A stretch of 64,000 nucleotides of DNA from Solirubrobacter sp963837485. Its GTDB lineage: Bacteria > Actinomycetota > Thermoleophilia > Solirubrobacterales > Solirubrobacteraceae. Location of the stretch: the NCBI GenBank assembly GCA_963837485.1, contig CAWINP010000007.1, positions 62,001 to 126,000 of the forward strand. Direction: 5' to 3'. The first letter of the stretch is position 1; each line of letters opens with the position of its first letter. Below, one piece after another: positions 15,586 through 28,040 of the stretch. The notes below the pieces were generated by a model. The model searched no databases, was not told where the DNA came from, and saw only the letters and a list, made by a program, of their open reading frames with translations. A program made the translations under genes and the position numbers.

Positions 15586-18185
15586 TCAGGCGGCGGTGAC
15601 CGCGCGGGCGCGCCCCGCGCCCTTGGCCGCATACAGCGCGGCGTCGGCGCGCGCGAGCAGCGCCTCGGCCGGCTCCTCGCCGTCCCATTGCGCGATCCCC
15701 GCCGACGCCGTCTGGCCGAGCGGGACGCTTCCGAGCAGCCGCTCGATCACCACGCGCGCGGCGTCGTGGTCGCTGTGCGGCAGCAGCACCGCGAACTCCT
15801 CGCCGCCGTAGCGGGCGAGCGTGTCGGTCGTGCGCAGGATCGGCCGCCAGGCCGCCGCGGCGGCGGCCAGCAGCCGGTCGCCCGCCTGATGGCCGTGGTG
15901 GTCATTGAAGGCCTTGAAGTGGTCGAGGTCGAGCATCGCCAGGCACAGCGTGCCACCGTGGCGGCGGGCGCGGGCGAGCTCGCGCTCGAGATCCTCGTCC
16001 CACACGCGCCGGTTCGGCAGGCCGGTGAGCGGGTCGGTGCGGGCCGTCGCCTGCAGGCTGTCGAGCAGCGCCGTGCGATGGATCGTCACCGCCGCCTCGG
16101 CAGCCAGCAGTCGCAGCAGCTCGGCCTCGCGGGCTCCGAGCGCGTCGCGGACCGCCGGCCAGCCCACCGCGAGCACCCCGTGCACGCGACCATCGCCCCG
16201 GACCGGGACCCACGCGCTGGACCCGGCGCCGGTGATCTCGCGCCAGCGCAGCGAGATCCGCGGGTCGGCGGCCATGTCGGGCACGAACGCGAGCACGCCG
16301 CCGGTGAACACGCGGGCGGTCAGCGTGCCGCCGTCGAGCGCGAGCGCCATCCCGCGCACCGCGGCGCCGTCGGCGGCCGTCACCTCGAGCGCCTCGCCGC
16401 TGCCTGCCAGCTCCCAGAGCAAGACGCAGGACGCGCCGGTGACCTCGCGCACGGCGTGCACGAGCGTCGTCCGCGCGGCGTACATGTCGTGCTGGGCCGC
16501 GAGCGCGTGGGCGACGCCGGAGATCGTCGTCAGGTCGGCGGCGCGTTCGGCGGCGCGGCGCTCGGCATCCCGGCGCAACAAGAACTGGCCGATGTGCGCG
16601 CCGATCGTCTCGAACGGCCGCACCAGGCCCGGCTCAGGGTCGCGGCGCACGCGCGAGAAGAGCTGGACGACGCCGACCGTCTCGCCTTCGGCGCGCAGCG
16701 GCAGCGCGACGCCGGAGCGGAACCCGCCCGACCGCGCCTCGTGCCGGCGGGCGAGGTACGGGTCCGCGTACAGGTCGGCGCGCCACAACGGCTCGCGCGA
16801 CGTCCACGCCTGGCCGGACAGCCCGTCGCCGACCTCGACCACGAGCACGTCCCCGGCACGGATGAACTCACCCGCGTCGACGCCTGTCTGCGCCCACCAG
16901 GCGCTGCGGTGCAGGCACTCGTCCTCGCCCATCCGCCACAGCTCCGCGAGGTCCCATTCGAGGTCGCCGCAGAGCGCCTCCAGTAGCGCCGGCGCCGCGT
17001 CTTCGAGGCTGCGCGCGCCGGACAGCAGCCGGGCCACCGCCTGCTCGGCGGCCGCGTGCTGGCCCGCGCGCTGCTCGTCGGTGATGTCGCGCATCACGCC
17101 CATGAAGCCGGTCGGAAGGCCGTTCCAGCCGGGGATCGCGGACACGCGGGCGTCGACCCAGCGGACGGCGCCGTCGACGGTCAGGAAGCGGTGGGCGATC
17201 TGCACGGAGCCGCGCTCGCCGCGGAACAGCGGCTCGAACGCGCGCTGGAAACGGACCCGGTCGTCCGGGTGCACGAACTCCGTCGCGCGACGGCCGAGCG
17301 CGTCGGCCACCTCGTAGCCGGTGGCGCGCGTCCAGGCGGCGTTGAGGAACGTCCAGAGGCCGTCCTGGTCGGTCTCGAACACGCAGTCGGTCATGCTCTC
17401 GACGAAGCGCCGGTGGCGCTCCTCGCTGGCCCGCAGCAGCTCCTCGGTCTCGCGCCGGCCGGTCAGGTCGCTCGCGGTCACCACCGCGCCCAGCAGCCGG
17501 CCGTCGGCCGACCTCACGGGGCCGCCGCTGCACCGCAGCGCCGCGCGGCCGCCGGGCCCGTCGATCAGCATCTCGACGTCCTCGACGCGCTCGCCGCGCA
17601 GCGCGCGCAGCAACGGCGCCTCGTGCGGGCCCATCGGCGTCCCGTCGGAGTGCATCATCCCGAACGCGCCCGCCCACTCAAGCGGGTGCAGCGCGGCGTC
17701 GGCGCGCGGCTCGTCGTCGCCGAAGCGCAGCAGGCGCCCGTCGGCGTCGCAGGCGAACACGCGGTCGGAGAGCTGGCCGAGCAGCGAGTCCAGGAAGCTG
17801 CGCTGGCGCTCGAGCGCGCGCGTCGCGTCGAGGCGCGCGGAGATGTCGCGCACCACGCAGATCGCGTGCGTGACGCCGTGCCCGGGCGCCTCGAACGGCC
17901 CGATCTGCACGGCGAAGCGGTCCTGCCAGACGAGCTGCTCGGACTCCCCGCGCAGCGCCGCCTGCACCGGCTCGGCGAGCTCCTCGAGCAGCGCCGCGGC
18001 GATTCCCTCGGCGCCGGCGACCAGCCGCCATCGGCGCTCGCGGTCGATCAGCACGATCGTGACCGCGGGCAGGCTGTGGATGACCGTGCGATGCAGCCGC
18101 TCGGACCCCGAGACCGCGCGCAACCGCAGCCCGAGCAGCAACGCGAGCACCGCGACCGCGGCCAGCAGCGCGCCGGCGAGCGCGG

Positions 18186-18189
<4 letters not shown>
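15586..18189 (-). CDS. PAS-PAS-GAF-GAF-GGDEF diguanylate cyclase, membrane-anchored
   Basis: 867 residues. One N-terminal transmembrane helix (TALAGALLAAVAVLALLLGL), a PAS-like segment, two further PAS modules (RFVESMTDCVFETDQDG is clear), two GAF-like modules, and a C-terminal GGDEF domain. The active site is RYGGEEF (about 793-797) and an RxxD inhibitory site (RTTD) sits five residues before it, so it should make c-di-GMP with product inhibition. ATG 18189 overlaps the stop of the hybrid kinase (ATGA), coupling the two. An operon of kinase plus cyclase suggests phosphorelay and c-di-GMP signalling are linked. Confidence 0.9.
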
Positions 18190-21278
<3,089 letters not shown>

Positions 21279-21366
21279 GGATCCCCACTGCAATCGGCCG
21301 AAACGCGCGCGGGTTGACATGATGGGTAGACCGTCCGGTCGGCGGTCGCGACGGAATCCACCATCC

Positions 21367-22566
21367 ATGAACATCCTCATCGTCGATGACGAGCCCGGCA
21401 CGCGCGCCCTGGTCGCGTCTGCCGTCGAACGCCTCGGGCACCGCGCCGTGCGGGCCGCGGACGCCGAGGAGGCCTTGCCCTTGTTCGCCGCCGAGCACCC
21501 CGAGGTCGTGATCACCGACTGGGCGATGCCCGGGATCGACGGCACCGAGCTGGCGCGCCGGATCCGCCACCACGCCGAGCCCGGCTACACGTTCGTGATG
21601 ATCCTCACGGGCAAGGCCGACGAGGACGCGGCGCGCGAGGCGATGCGGGCCGGCGCCGATGACGTGCTCGCCAAGCCGCTCGACCCGGCCGAGCTCGAGC
21701 GCAAGCTGATCGCCGCCGAGCGCGTCACCGCGATGCACCGGCGGATGCTCGAGGACGCGCGCCGCGACGCGCTGACCGGCGCCGGCAACCGCCTGCGGTT
21801 GATCGAGGACCTGACCGCGATCTGCGCGCGCGTCGAGCGCTACGGCCACACCTACTGCATGGCGATGTTCGGCATCGACGGCGACGACGAGGCGGTGCGG
21901 GCGGCCGGGCGCGCGCTCGGCACGGCGATCCGCGCCGGCGACGTGCTGTACCGCTCCGGCGCGCAGGAGTTCGCCGCGTTGCTGCCCGAGCAGGCGCTCG
22001 ACACCGCCAGGCGCGCCGCCGAGCGGTTGCGCCGGGCCGCGGAGGAGAGCGTGGAGGGCGCGGTGAGCGCCGGCCTGGTGATGACCGGCGGCGGGGAGAA
22101 TGGCGCGGAGGCGCTGCTGGCGAGCGCCGACGCGGCGCTCGCGATCGCCCGGGAGGGTGGCGGGGGCGGCGTCGAGGTACCGGCCTCCACCGGCCAGGCG
22201 ACGCTGCGGCTGCTGGTCGCCGACGACGACCCCGTCACGCGGCTCACGATCGGCGCCATCCTCAAGCGCGAGCCGGGCCTTGAGCTGGTCGGCGAGGCCG
22301 AGGACGCCGGCGGCGCGGTGGAGCTGGCGCTGCGGCGGCGCCCGGACGTCGTGCTGCTCGACGTGTCCATGCCGGGCGGAGGCGGCGCGCGCGCTGCGGT
22401 GCAGATCCGCGAGGCGCTTCCGGACGTGCGGATCGTGGCGATCAGCGCCGACGACTCGCAGGGAAACCAGTACGACATGATGCGCGCGGGCGCCATCGGC
22501 TTCATCTCCAAGGGCGCGCCGGACGACGAGATCCTGCGCGTGATCCGGTCCAGCGCACGTTGGTGA
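21367..22566 (+). CDS. REC - degenerate GGDEF - REC response regulator
   Basis: 399 residues. An N-terminal receiver (ILIVDDEPGT, phospho-Asp in VVITDWAMPGIDG, Lys in VLAKPLDP), a GGDEF-like middle domain, and a second receiver (LLVADDDPVTR, VVLLDVSMPGGGG, GFISKGAP). The GGDEF signature is replaced by RSGAQEF and metal-binding positions look lost, so cyclase activity is unlikely; it may act as a dimerisation or GTP/c-di-GMP-sensing module. ATG 21367 begins exactly at the receiver. It is divergent from the hybrid kinase (88 bp apart) and has no DNA-binding domain, so output should be by protein interaction. Confidence 0.88.
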   Translation: MNILIVDDEPGTRALVASAVERLGHRAVRAADAEEALPLFAAEHPEVVITDWAMPGIDGTELARRIRHHAEPGYTFVMILTGKADEDAAREAMRAGADDVLAKPLDPAELERKLIAAERVTAMHRRMLEDARRDALTGAGNRLRLIEDLTAICARVERYGHTYCMAMFGIDGDDEAVRAAGRALGTAIRAGDVLYRSGAQEFAALLPEQALDTARRAAERLRRAAEESVEGAVSAGLVMTGGGENGAEALLASADAALAIAREGGGGGVEVPASTGQATLRLLVADDDPVTRLTIGAILKREPGLELVGEAEDAGGAVELALRRRPDVVLLDVSMPGGGGARAAVQIREALPDVRIVAISADDSQGNQYDMMRAGAIGFISKGAPDDEILRVIRSSARW

Positions 22567-22568
22567 AA

Positions 22569-22594
22569 CGCGCGGCTTGCCGCACCGCCGCGCG
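22569..22594. terminator. Hairpin between convergent genes
   Basis: A perfect 8-bp inverted repeat, CGCGCGGC (22569-22576) and GCCGCGCG (22587-22594), with a 10-nt loop lies in the 36 bp between the convergent REC protein and RNase H-like genes. It could stop transcription from both sides. No T-run follows, as is common in GC-rich genomes, so the call rests on position and symmetry only. Confidence 0.45.
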
Positions 22595-22602
22595 GCCCGC
22601 CG

Positions 22603-22998
22603 TCAGTCCGCGGCCGCGTCGAGCGCCTGATTGACGAGCGCGTCGGCGTCGGCGTTCTGCGCGCGCGGCACCGAGCGGATGCTCCACGCATCGAACCCGC
22701 GCAACGCCGCCACCGCCTGTGCGTGCAGCGGCTTCATGTCCGGGTGCTTGACCTTGTAGGTGCCGTTGACCTGCTTGGCGACGAGCTCGGAGTCGTTGAT
22801 CACCTCGACCTCGGTGGCGCCGAGCTCGCGCGCTCGGGCCAGGCCGAGCAGCAGCCCGCGGTACTCGGCGACGTTGTTCGTGGCGACGCCGAGCAGCTCG
22901 CTCGCTTCATCCTGGACCGGTCCGCTGATGACGGCCGCGGCAGCGGCGGGACCGGGGTTCCCGCGCGCGCCCCCGTCCACATGAATCGTGACCTTCAT
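22603..22998 (-). CDS. RNase HI-family protein
   Basis: 131 residues with the RNase H fold of short RnhA-like proteins: TIHVDGGARGNPG with the first catalytic Asp, NNVAEYRGLLLGL with the Glu, VINDSELVAKQVNG with the second Asp, and NADADALVNQAL with the last Asp. It should cleave the RNA strand of RNA-DNA hybrids. Length matches the stand-alone prokaryotic ribonuclease HI family rather than E. coli RnhA. ATG 22998 is the natural start. Confidence 0.9.
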   Translation of the reverse strand: MKVTIHVDGGARGNPGPAAAAAVISGPVQDEASELLGVATNNVAEYRGLLLGLARARELGATEVEVINDSELVAKQVNGTYKVKHPDMKPLHAQAVAALRGFDAWSIRSVPRAQNADADALVNQALDAAAD

Positions 22999-23042
22999 CG
23001 TTAAGGTCGGATGATCGGGGTGGGGCGGAGGGGCCTGCTGCC

Positions 23043-23258
23043 TTATTCCACGGAACTCAGCGGCGGGAAGTCGCCAGTGACGCGCATGCGGCGCCGGTCG
23101 CGAACCTCGCGCTGGCCGCCGCCGGTGGAGCCCGGCACTCGCCGCTCCTTCTTGCGGCGATCGACGATCACCGTGACGTTCGGGTCGTCCTCGTAGTAGT
23201 CCGCCAACTTTTCGTAGAGCTCCGGCGCAAGAGGCTCTGGTACGACGCAATAGATCAC
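23043..23258 (-). CDS. Conserved hypothetical 71-residue protein
   Basis: A small soluble protein beginning MIYCVVPEPLAPELYEKLADYYEDDPNVTVIVDRR, cut here to its key parts: a hydrophobic first strand, a helix with LYEKLADYY, and a basic RRKKERR segment followed by QREVRDRRRMRV. The layout recalls short uncharacterised actinobacterial proteins. Function unknown; the arginine-rich tail could bind nucleic acid. Confidence 0.65.
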   Translation of the reverse strand: MIYCVVPEPLAPELYEKLADYYEDDPNVTVIVDRRKKERRVPGSTGGGQREVRDRRRMRVTGDFPPLSSVE

Positions 23259-23298
23259 GCAGCGATCCTAACCCGTATCAGTTACCGGTTGAACTCGG

Positions 23299-23967
23299 TC
23301 ATGTGTCGAGCGCAAGGTGCAACGCGCCGCGCTCGTCGGCGGCGGCGTTGGCTTCCTGCTCCTCCGGGGCCAATTCGGCGAGCTCGTCGCCCTGCGCCTC
23401 GCGGCGCACGCCGCCGGCCTCGTCGGACAGGTCGATCTCGAAGCGATACCAGGACAGCTCCCACATCACCGTGATCGCCACCACGCTGGGGCGATCGGTG
23501 CGCGGGCGCACGGACACCGCCGGAGCGCCGAGCGAGCGCGCGACGCCGCCGACCGTGCGCGTGTGGTCGGATGAGTTGAAGACGTCCAGCGCGCGCTGCA
23601 TCTTGAGCTCGGCGTTGGTCGGCACCGCGCGGATGTGGCGCGGCTCGCGGCGCGGCTCCCGGCGCGGCGCGGGCTCCGGGCGGGCGGGCTCCTCCTGGGG
23701 CGCCTCGGCGTCCAGCTCGACCGGCTCGACGTCGCGCGGGAGGCGCTCCCGGCGCGAACGCAGGCGATCGAGGAACGAGCGCCCGCGCTCGCGGTTGGGC
23801 TGGCGCAGCTCGACGTGATCGGCGCCGGACTCGCGGATCCAGCCCTCGTGCTGGGCGCGCGCGGTGCACAGGTCACAGACCATCCGCCGCGCGCCGCCGG
23901 CGAGGTAGTGCTCGGCATGCTCGCCTCGCAACAGGGTGCGGCCGCACACGTCGCAGGCGACGTCCAG
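23299..23967 (-). CDS. Zinc-ribbon protein of unknown function, non-canonical start
   Basis: The N-terminus carries a zinc ribbon, CDVCGRTLL then CDLCTARA about 25 residues on. A Pro/Glu/Arg-rich linker follows, and the C-terminal domain has RALDVFNSSDHTRTVGGVARSLG and WELSWYRFEIDL, ending in an acidic tail. No ATG, GTG or TTG precedes the first Cys pair once the upstream hairpins are excluded; CTG 23967 (or ATT 23982) would retain the ribbon, while GTG 23949 would cut it. A TTG at 24120 is open but translates through two hairpins and is not protein-like. The family is not one I can name. Confidence 0.6.
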   Translation of the reverse strand: MDVACDVCGRTLLRGEHAEHYLAGGARRMVCDLCTARAQHEGWIRESGADHVELRQPNRERGRSFLDRLRSRRERLPRDVEPVELDAEAPQEEPARPEPAPRREPRREPRHIRAVPTNAELKMQRALDVFNSSDHTRTVGGVARSLGAPAVSVRPRTDRPSVVAITVMWELSWYRFEIDLSDEAGGVRREAQGDELAELAPEEQEANAAADERGALHLALDT

Positions 23968-24000
23968 CTGGTTGGTGTGAATATCGCGAGTACGGGCGAT

Positions 24001-24031
24001 CCGGCGAGGGTAGCAACGGCACCCTCGCCGG
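24001..24031 (-). promoter_or_regulatory. Perfect 11-bp hairpin upstream of zinc-ribbon gene
   Basis: Arms CCGGCGAGGGT (24001-24011) and ACCCTCGCCGG (24021-24031) flank a 9-nt loop. It lies about 35 nt before the likely start of the zinc-ribbon gene and just after the terminator-like hairpin of the EF-G-like gene. It may be part of a termination pair or a 5'-UTR element of the downstream gene. Confidence 0.5.
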
Positions 24032-24047
24032 CTCGTAACGTCGCATG

Positions 24048-24079
24048 CAGACCGGGCCCCGGGGTTTTGGCCCGGTCTG
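24048..24079 (-). terminator. Terminator-like hairpin after EF-G-like gene
   Basis: An 11-bp perfect stem, CAGACCGGGCC (24048-24058) and GGCCCGGTCTG (24069-24079), with a 10-nt loop containing TTTT on the plus strand. It begins about 40 nt after the EF-G-like stop codon, in the right place for an intrinsic terminator, although no U-tract follows. Confidence 0.6.
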
Positions 24080-24121
24080 CGGGCGCGTTTCCCGCGCTGC
24101 CATACCGGTCTGCTGAGCAAC

Positions 24122-26182
24122 TCAGGCGACGGCCTCCGCCTCTTCTTTGGCCTTGTCGGCCACCTTCTGGGCCAGATGCGCGGGAATCTCCTCGTAGCGG
24201 AGGAACTCCAGCGTGTACTCGCCCTGGCCGCCGGTGAGGGCGCGCAGATCGGGCGCGTAGGAGAGCATCTCGCTCATCGGGACCTCGGCCTTGACCTCGG
24301 TCATGCCGCCCGCTGCCTCGGTGCCGATCGGCCGCCCGCGGCGCGAGCTGAGGTCGCCCATCACGTCGCCGACCGAGCCCTCGGGGACCGAGCACGTGAT
24401 CAGCATGATCGGCTCGAGCAGCACCGCGCCGGCCTGTTCGAGCGCCTGCTTCATCGCGATCGAGCCGGCGAGGCGGAACGCCATCTCGGAGGAGTCGACG
24501 GTGTGGTAGGAGCCGTCGAAGACCTTCACGCGCACGCCCTTGACCGGGTAGCCGGCCACGGCGCCCTCGCGCATCGCATCCAGGACGCCCTTCTCCACCG
24601 CCGGGATGAAGCCGGACGGGATCACGCCGCCCTTGATCGCGTTGACGAACTCGAAGTCGCCGTCCTCGAGCGGCTCGATCTCGATGTGGCAGTCGCCGAA
24701 CTGCCCGCGGCCGCCGGTCTGCTTCTTGTGGCGCCCGTGCGCCTTGGCGGAGCCGCGGATCGTCTCCTGGTACGGCACCCGCGGCGGCTTGAGCGCGACC
24801 TCGGCGCCGAAGCGCGACTTCATCCGGTCGACGATCACCTCGACGTGGATCTGCGACAGCCCTGCCACGATCTGCTCGCCGGTCTGCTCGTCGCGATGCA
24901 GGTCGATCGTCGGATCCTCCTCCTGCAGGCGCCGCAGGGCGGTGAACACCTTGTCCTCGTCGCCCTTGGTCTTGGGCTCGATCGAGAACGCCATCACCGG
25001 CGCCGGGAGCTTGACCGACGGCATGTGGATCGGCGTGTCGCGCGCCGCCAGCCAGTCGCCGGCGTGCGTCTCCTTGAGCTTGGCGACCGCGCCAATGTCG
25101 CCCGGGCCGAACGCTTCGACGTGCGTGACGTCCTTGCCGCGCGGGCTCAGCAGCTGCCCCACGCGCTCCTTGTTGTGGGCGCGCGTGTTGAGCACCTGCG
25201 TGTCGTGGGTCATCGTGCCCTGGTAGACCCGGAACAGGTTGATCCGGCCCGCGAACGGGTCGGCGCGCGTCTTGAAGACGTAGGCGAACATCTCGGCGTC
25301 GGGGTCGGGCTCGAGCAGGTGCCCGTCGACGTCCACCGAGCCGCCGTGCTGGACGGGCGAGGGAAGGTCGTCCACGATCGCGTCGAGCAGCCGGTTGGCG
25401 CCGAGGCGGTTGGTCGCGACGCCGATCGCGACCGGGAAGATGTGCCCGTGGTCGGTCCCGTCCTCGAGCGCGGTGACGATCTCTTCGTGCGAGATCTCCT
25501 CGCCCTCCAGATAGCGCTCCATCAGCGTCTCGGAGTTCTCGGCGACCTCGTCCATCAGCTTCTCGCGGTACTCCTGCGCCTGGTCGGCGAGGTCGTCCGG
25601 GATCGGGATCTCGCTGCAGCTGCCGTCGGAGTACTCGTAGGCCTTCATGTCGACGAGGTCGATCAGGCCGCGCATCTCGTGCTCGACGCCGATCGGGATC
25701 TCGGTCGCGACCACGTGCGGCCCGAAGGCGGCCTTCAGCGACTCGAGCGTGCGGAAGAAGTCGGCCCGCTCGCGGTCGAGCATGTTCACGTAGACGAGCC
25801 GCGCCACGCCGAGCTCCTGCGCGCGCTCCCACAGCCGCCGCGTGGAGACCTCGACGCCCATCACGCCGTTGATGACGAAGATCGCCGACTCGCACACCCG
25901 CAGCGCCCCAAGCGCGTCGGCCACGAAGCTCGGCTCGCCGGGCGTGTCGATCAGGTTGACCTTCACATCGCGCCACTCGAACGAGGCGAGTGATGCGGAG
26001 ATGGACATGCCGCGGGCCTTCTCGTCCTCGTCGGCGTCCGAGACCGTCGTACCGTCAGCCACCGAACCGAGCCGAGTCGTCGCGCCCGCTTCGAAAAGCA
26101 GGGCCTCGTGCAGCGACGTCTTCCCGCTCCCTCGGTGGCCGACTAGTGCCACGTTGCGAATCCTGTCTGCGGCGTGCGGCAT
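24122..26182 (-). CDS. EF-G-like translational GTPase (EF-G2 type)
   Basis: 686 residues with the five-domain EF-G layout. The G domain has P-loop GHRGSGKT (residues 15-22) in place of the canonical GHVDHGKT, DTPGEPSF for G3 and VNMLDRERADF where EF-G has NKMD. Domain IV has the typical GGRGQFGDCHIEIEPL, and the end GGQGEYTLEFLRYEEIP matches domain V. This divergent pattern marks the EF-G-like paralogue group found in many actinobacteria; it is unlikely to be the main translocase, and no rpsL/rpsG/tuf genes lie near. A terminator-like hairpin follows. Possible roles include ribosome rescue or recycling (inference). Confidence 0.9.
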   Translation of the reverse strand: MPHAADRIRNVALVGHRGSGKTSLHEALLFEAGATTRLGSVADGTTVSDADEDEKARGMSISASLASFEWRDVKVNLIDTPGEPSFVADALGALRVCESAIFVINGVMGVEVSTRRLWERAQELGVARLVYVNMLDRERADFFRTLESLKAAFGPHVVATEIPIGVEHEMRGLIDLVDMKAYEYSDGSCSEIPIPDDLADQAQEYREKLMDEVAENSETLMERYLEGEEISHEEIVTALEDGTDHGHIFPVAIGVATNRLGANRLLDAIVDDLPSPVQHGGSVDVDGHLLEPDPDAEMFAYVFKTRADPFAGRINLFRVYQGTMTHDTQVLNTRAHNKERVGQLLSPRGKDVTHVEAFGPGDIGAVAKLKETHAGDWLAARDTPIHMPSVKLPAPVMAFSIEPKTKGDEDKVFTALRRLQEEDPTIDLHRDEQTGEQIVAGLSQIHVEVIVDRMKSRFGAEVALKPPRVPYQETIRGSAKAHGRHKKQTGGRGQFGDCHIEIEPLEDGDFEFVNAIKGGVIPSGFIPAVEKGVLDAMREGAVAGYPVKGVRVKVFDGSYHTVDSSEMAFRLAGSIAMKQALEQAGAVLLEPIMLITCSVPEGSVGDVMGDLSSRRGRPIGTEAAGGMTEVKAEVPMSEMLSYAPDLRALTGGQGEYTLEFLRYEEIPAHLAQKVADKAKEEAEAVA

Positions 26183-26228
26183 GCCTGGCGCTCCTCTCTC
26201 TACGACAGCCAGAGGAGCGAGGCTACCG

Positions 26229-27014
26229 TCAATCCCTCAGGTTGTCTCCCTGGAGGCGCGACTTGAGGCGCAGCACGGCTTTGGTGTGCAGCTGCGAGAT
26301 GCGCGACTCGGTGACGCCGAGGACCTCGCCGATCTCTCGCAGCGTCAGGTTCTCGTAGTAATAGAGGGCGATCACGAGCTTCTCGCGCTCGGGCAGCGCG
26401 GCGATCGCGTCGGCCAGGCGGTCCTTGAGCTCGGACGCCGCGAGCATCTGCTGCGGGTCCGGAGCGTCGGGATCGTGCAGCGTGTCGAGCAGGCTCACCG
26501 CGTCGCCCGAGGAGTCCGAGACCGCCCACAGCTCGTCGAGCGCGACCACGGTCGAGTTGGAGATCTTCACGAGGATCTCCTGGAACTCGTCGACCGGAAT
26601 CTCCAGCTCGCGCGCCATCTCGTCGTCGCTCGGCGTGCGATGCAGCCGGTGCTCGAGCTTGGCGTGGACCTTCTCGATCTCGCGCGCGCGGGCGCGGACC
26701 GACCGAGGGACCCAGTCGAGCGCGCGCAGCTCGTCGATGATCGCGCCCTTGATGCGCGTGATCGCGTACGTCTCGAACTTGATCTCGCGCTCGAGCTCGA
26801 ACCGCTCGATCGCGTTGATCAGCCCGATCAGCCCGTACGAGATGAGGTCGGCCTCTTCCACATGCGCGGGGAGGCCGGACGACATCCGCCCGGCGACGTA
26901 CTTGACCAGAGGTGAGTAGGCGACGACCAGTTGCTCACGGGCCTTGTCGGAGCCGTCGGTCTTGTACCGACGCCATAGGTCCTTGAGCTCGATCGCTTTA
27001 ACGTTGGTCTCCAG
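26229..27014 (-). CDS. whiG: WhiG/FliA-type RNA polymerase sigma factor, CTG start
   Basis: 261 residues from CTG 27014. Region 2 is REQLVVAYSPLVKYVAGRMSSGLP, then DLISYGLIGLINAIERFE and EIKFETYAITRIKGAIIDELR; region 3 contains TPSDDEMARELEI; region 4 has LPEREKLVIALYYYENLTLREIGEVLGVTESRISQLH. This is the sigma-28/WhiG pattern used for flagellar or sporulation genes; neither set is visible here. The first in-frame ATG (26885) would remove part of region 2, whereas CTG 27014 lies 5 nt after GAGGGG and gives a normal length. xerC ends 12 nt upstream in the same frame. Confidence 0.85.
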   Translation of the reverse strand: METNVKAIELKDLWRRYKTDGSDKAREQLVVAYSPLVKYVAGRMSSGLPAHVEEADLISYGLIGLINAIERFELEREIKFETYAITRIKGAIIDELRALDWVPRSVRARAREIEKVHAKLEHRLHRTPSDDEMARELEIPVDEFQEILVKISNSTVVALDELWAVSDSSGDAVSLLDTLHDPDAPDPQQMLAASELKDRLADAIAALPEREKLVIALYYYENLTLREIGEVLGVTESRISQLHTKAVLRLKSRLQGDNLRD

Positions 27015-27026
27015 AAAAGCCCCTCT

Positions 27027-27947
27027 CTACGCCCGCGGATGGCTCCTCGCATACGCCGCCCGCAGACGAGCGGACTCTACCCGAGTGTAGACCTGCGTAG
27101 TGGATATGGATGCGTGGCCGAGCAGTTCCTGGATCGCTCTCAGGTCCGCACCCCCCTCCAGCAGGTGCGTGGCAAACGAGTGCCTGAGCGCGTGCGGATG
27201 CACGCCGGTCTGGGTCGCGGCATGGCGCGCCCACACTCTCAGGCGACGCCGGACATCCGAGGTGGAAAGGCGCCTTCCGCTCTTCGACAAGAACAGCGCG
27301 GGATCCGCGTCGGCGCTGGTCAGGGCCGGGCGCGCGCGCTCCAGATACGCGGCGACGGCCTTCAGCGCCGGCTCGCCGGCGGGGACGAAGCGCGTCTTGG
27401 AGCCCTTGCCCTCCACGCGGATCTGCTCCTGGTCGAAGTCGACCGAGGTCACATTGAGATCGACGATCTCCTCGGCCCGCAGCCCGCACGCGTACGCCAG
27501 CTCGAACAGGGCGCGATCGCGTTGCTCGAGCGGCGTGGCGGCGGGGATGCGATCGAGGATCGCGGCGACGTCCTGCGGCTTGAGGACCCTCGGGAGGTCG
27601 TGCGGCAGGCGCGGCGCAGGCAGCAGGTCGGCCGGGTTCTGGCTGATCTCGCCGTGCTCGAGCAGGGTTCTGAAGAGGGAGCGGATGCTCGCGAGCTTGC
27701 GCGCCATGGTGCGCGGCGCGGAGCCCTTCTGGGACAACCGGGCCGCCCATCGCCGCAGCGCCGGGTAGCCGACGTCGGCGGGGCTAAGGCCATTAGCCGT
27801 GGCCCAGGCGGCCAGCTCGGCGGCGTCGGTGCCGTACGCGCGGCGGGTGCGCTCGGCGGCGCCACGGCGGCGCAGGTCGGCGTCGAACGTCCGCAGCGCG
27901 GCGCGCCACGGCTCCGAGACGGCCGCCTCGACAGGCGCCGCGCTCAT
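27027..27947 (-). CDS. xerC: Tyrosine recombinase XerC/XerD
   Basis: 306 residues: N-terminal SAM-like core-binding domain (DADLRRRGAAERTRRAYGTD) and a C-terminal catalytic domain with YACGLRAEEIVDL (first Arg), EGKGSKTRFVP (Lys), HPHALRHSFATHLL (His and Arg), LGHASISTTQVYTRV (His and nucleophilic Tyr). All catalytic residues are present. Such enzymes resolve chromosome dimers at dif; no dif-like site was identified. Its TAG stop is directly followed, in frame, by the sigma factor reading frame. Confidence 0.92.
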   Translation of the reverse strand: MSAAPVEAAVSEPWRAALRTFDADLRRRGAAERTRRAYGTDAAELAAWATANGLSPADVGYPALRRWAARLSQKGSAPRTMARKLASIRSLFRTLLEHGEISQNPADLLPAPRLPHDLPRVLKPQDVAAILDRIPAATPLEQRDRALFELAYACGLRAEEIVDLNVTSVDFDQEQIRVEGKGSKTRFVPAGEPALKAVAAYLERARPALTSADADPALFLSKSGRRLSTSDVRRRLRVWARHAATQTGVHPHALRHSFATHLLEGGADLRAIQELLGHASISTTQVYTRVESARLRAAYARSHPRA

Positions 27948-28040
27948 CGCTGGCCGCCGACCGCGGTCGCCCGGGCGCGCATGGCCCGCGCCGCGATCAC
28001 GGCGCGGCCCGCACGCCGCGTGGCCCTACTCTCAGTTGTC

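Noticed and set aside
21312..21345. TTGACA-type promoter before the REC-GGDEF-REC gene
   Set aside because: TTGACA at 21312-21317 has no acceptable -10 element at 16-18 bp; too weak to list.
23968..24120. TTG start at 24120 for the zinc-ribbon gene
   Set aside because: It would translate through two perfect hairpins and give a non-protein-like Arg/Gly/Pro stretch; CTG 23967 keeps the conserved part only.
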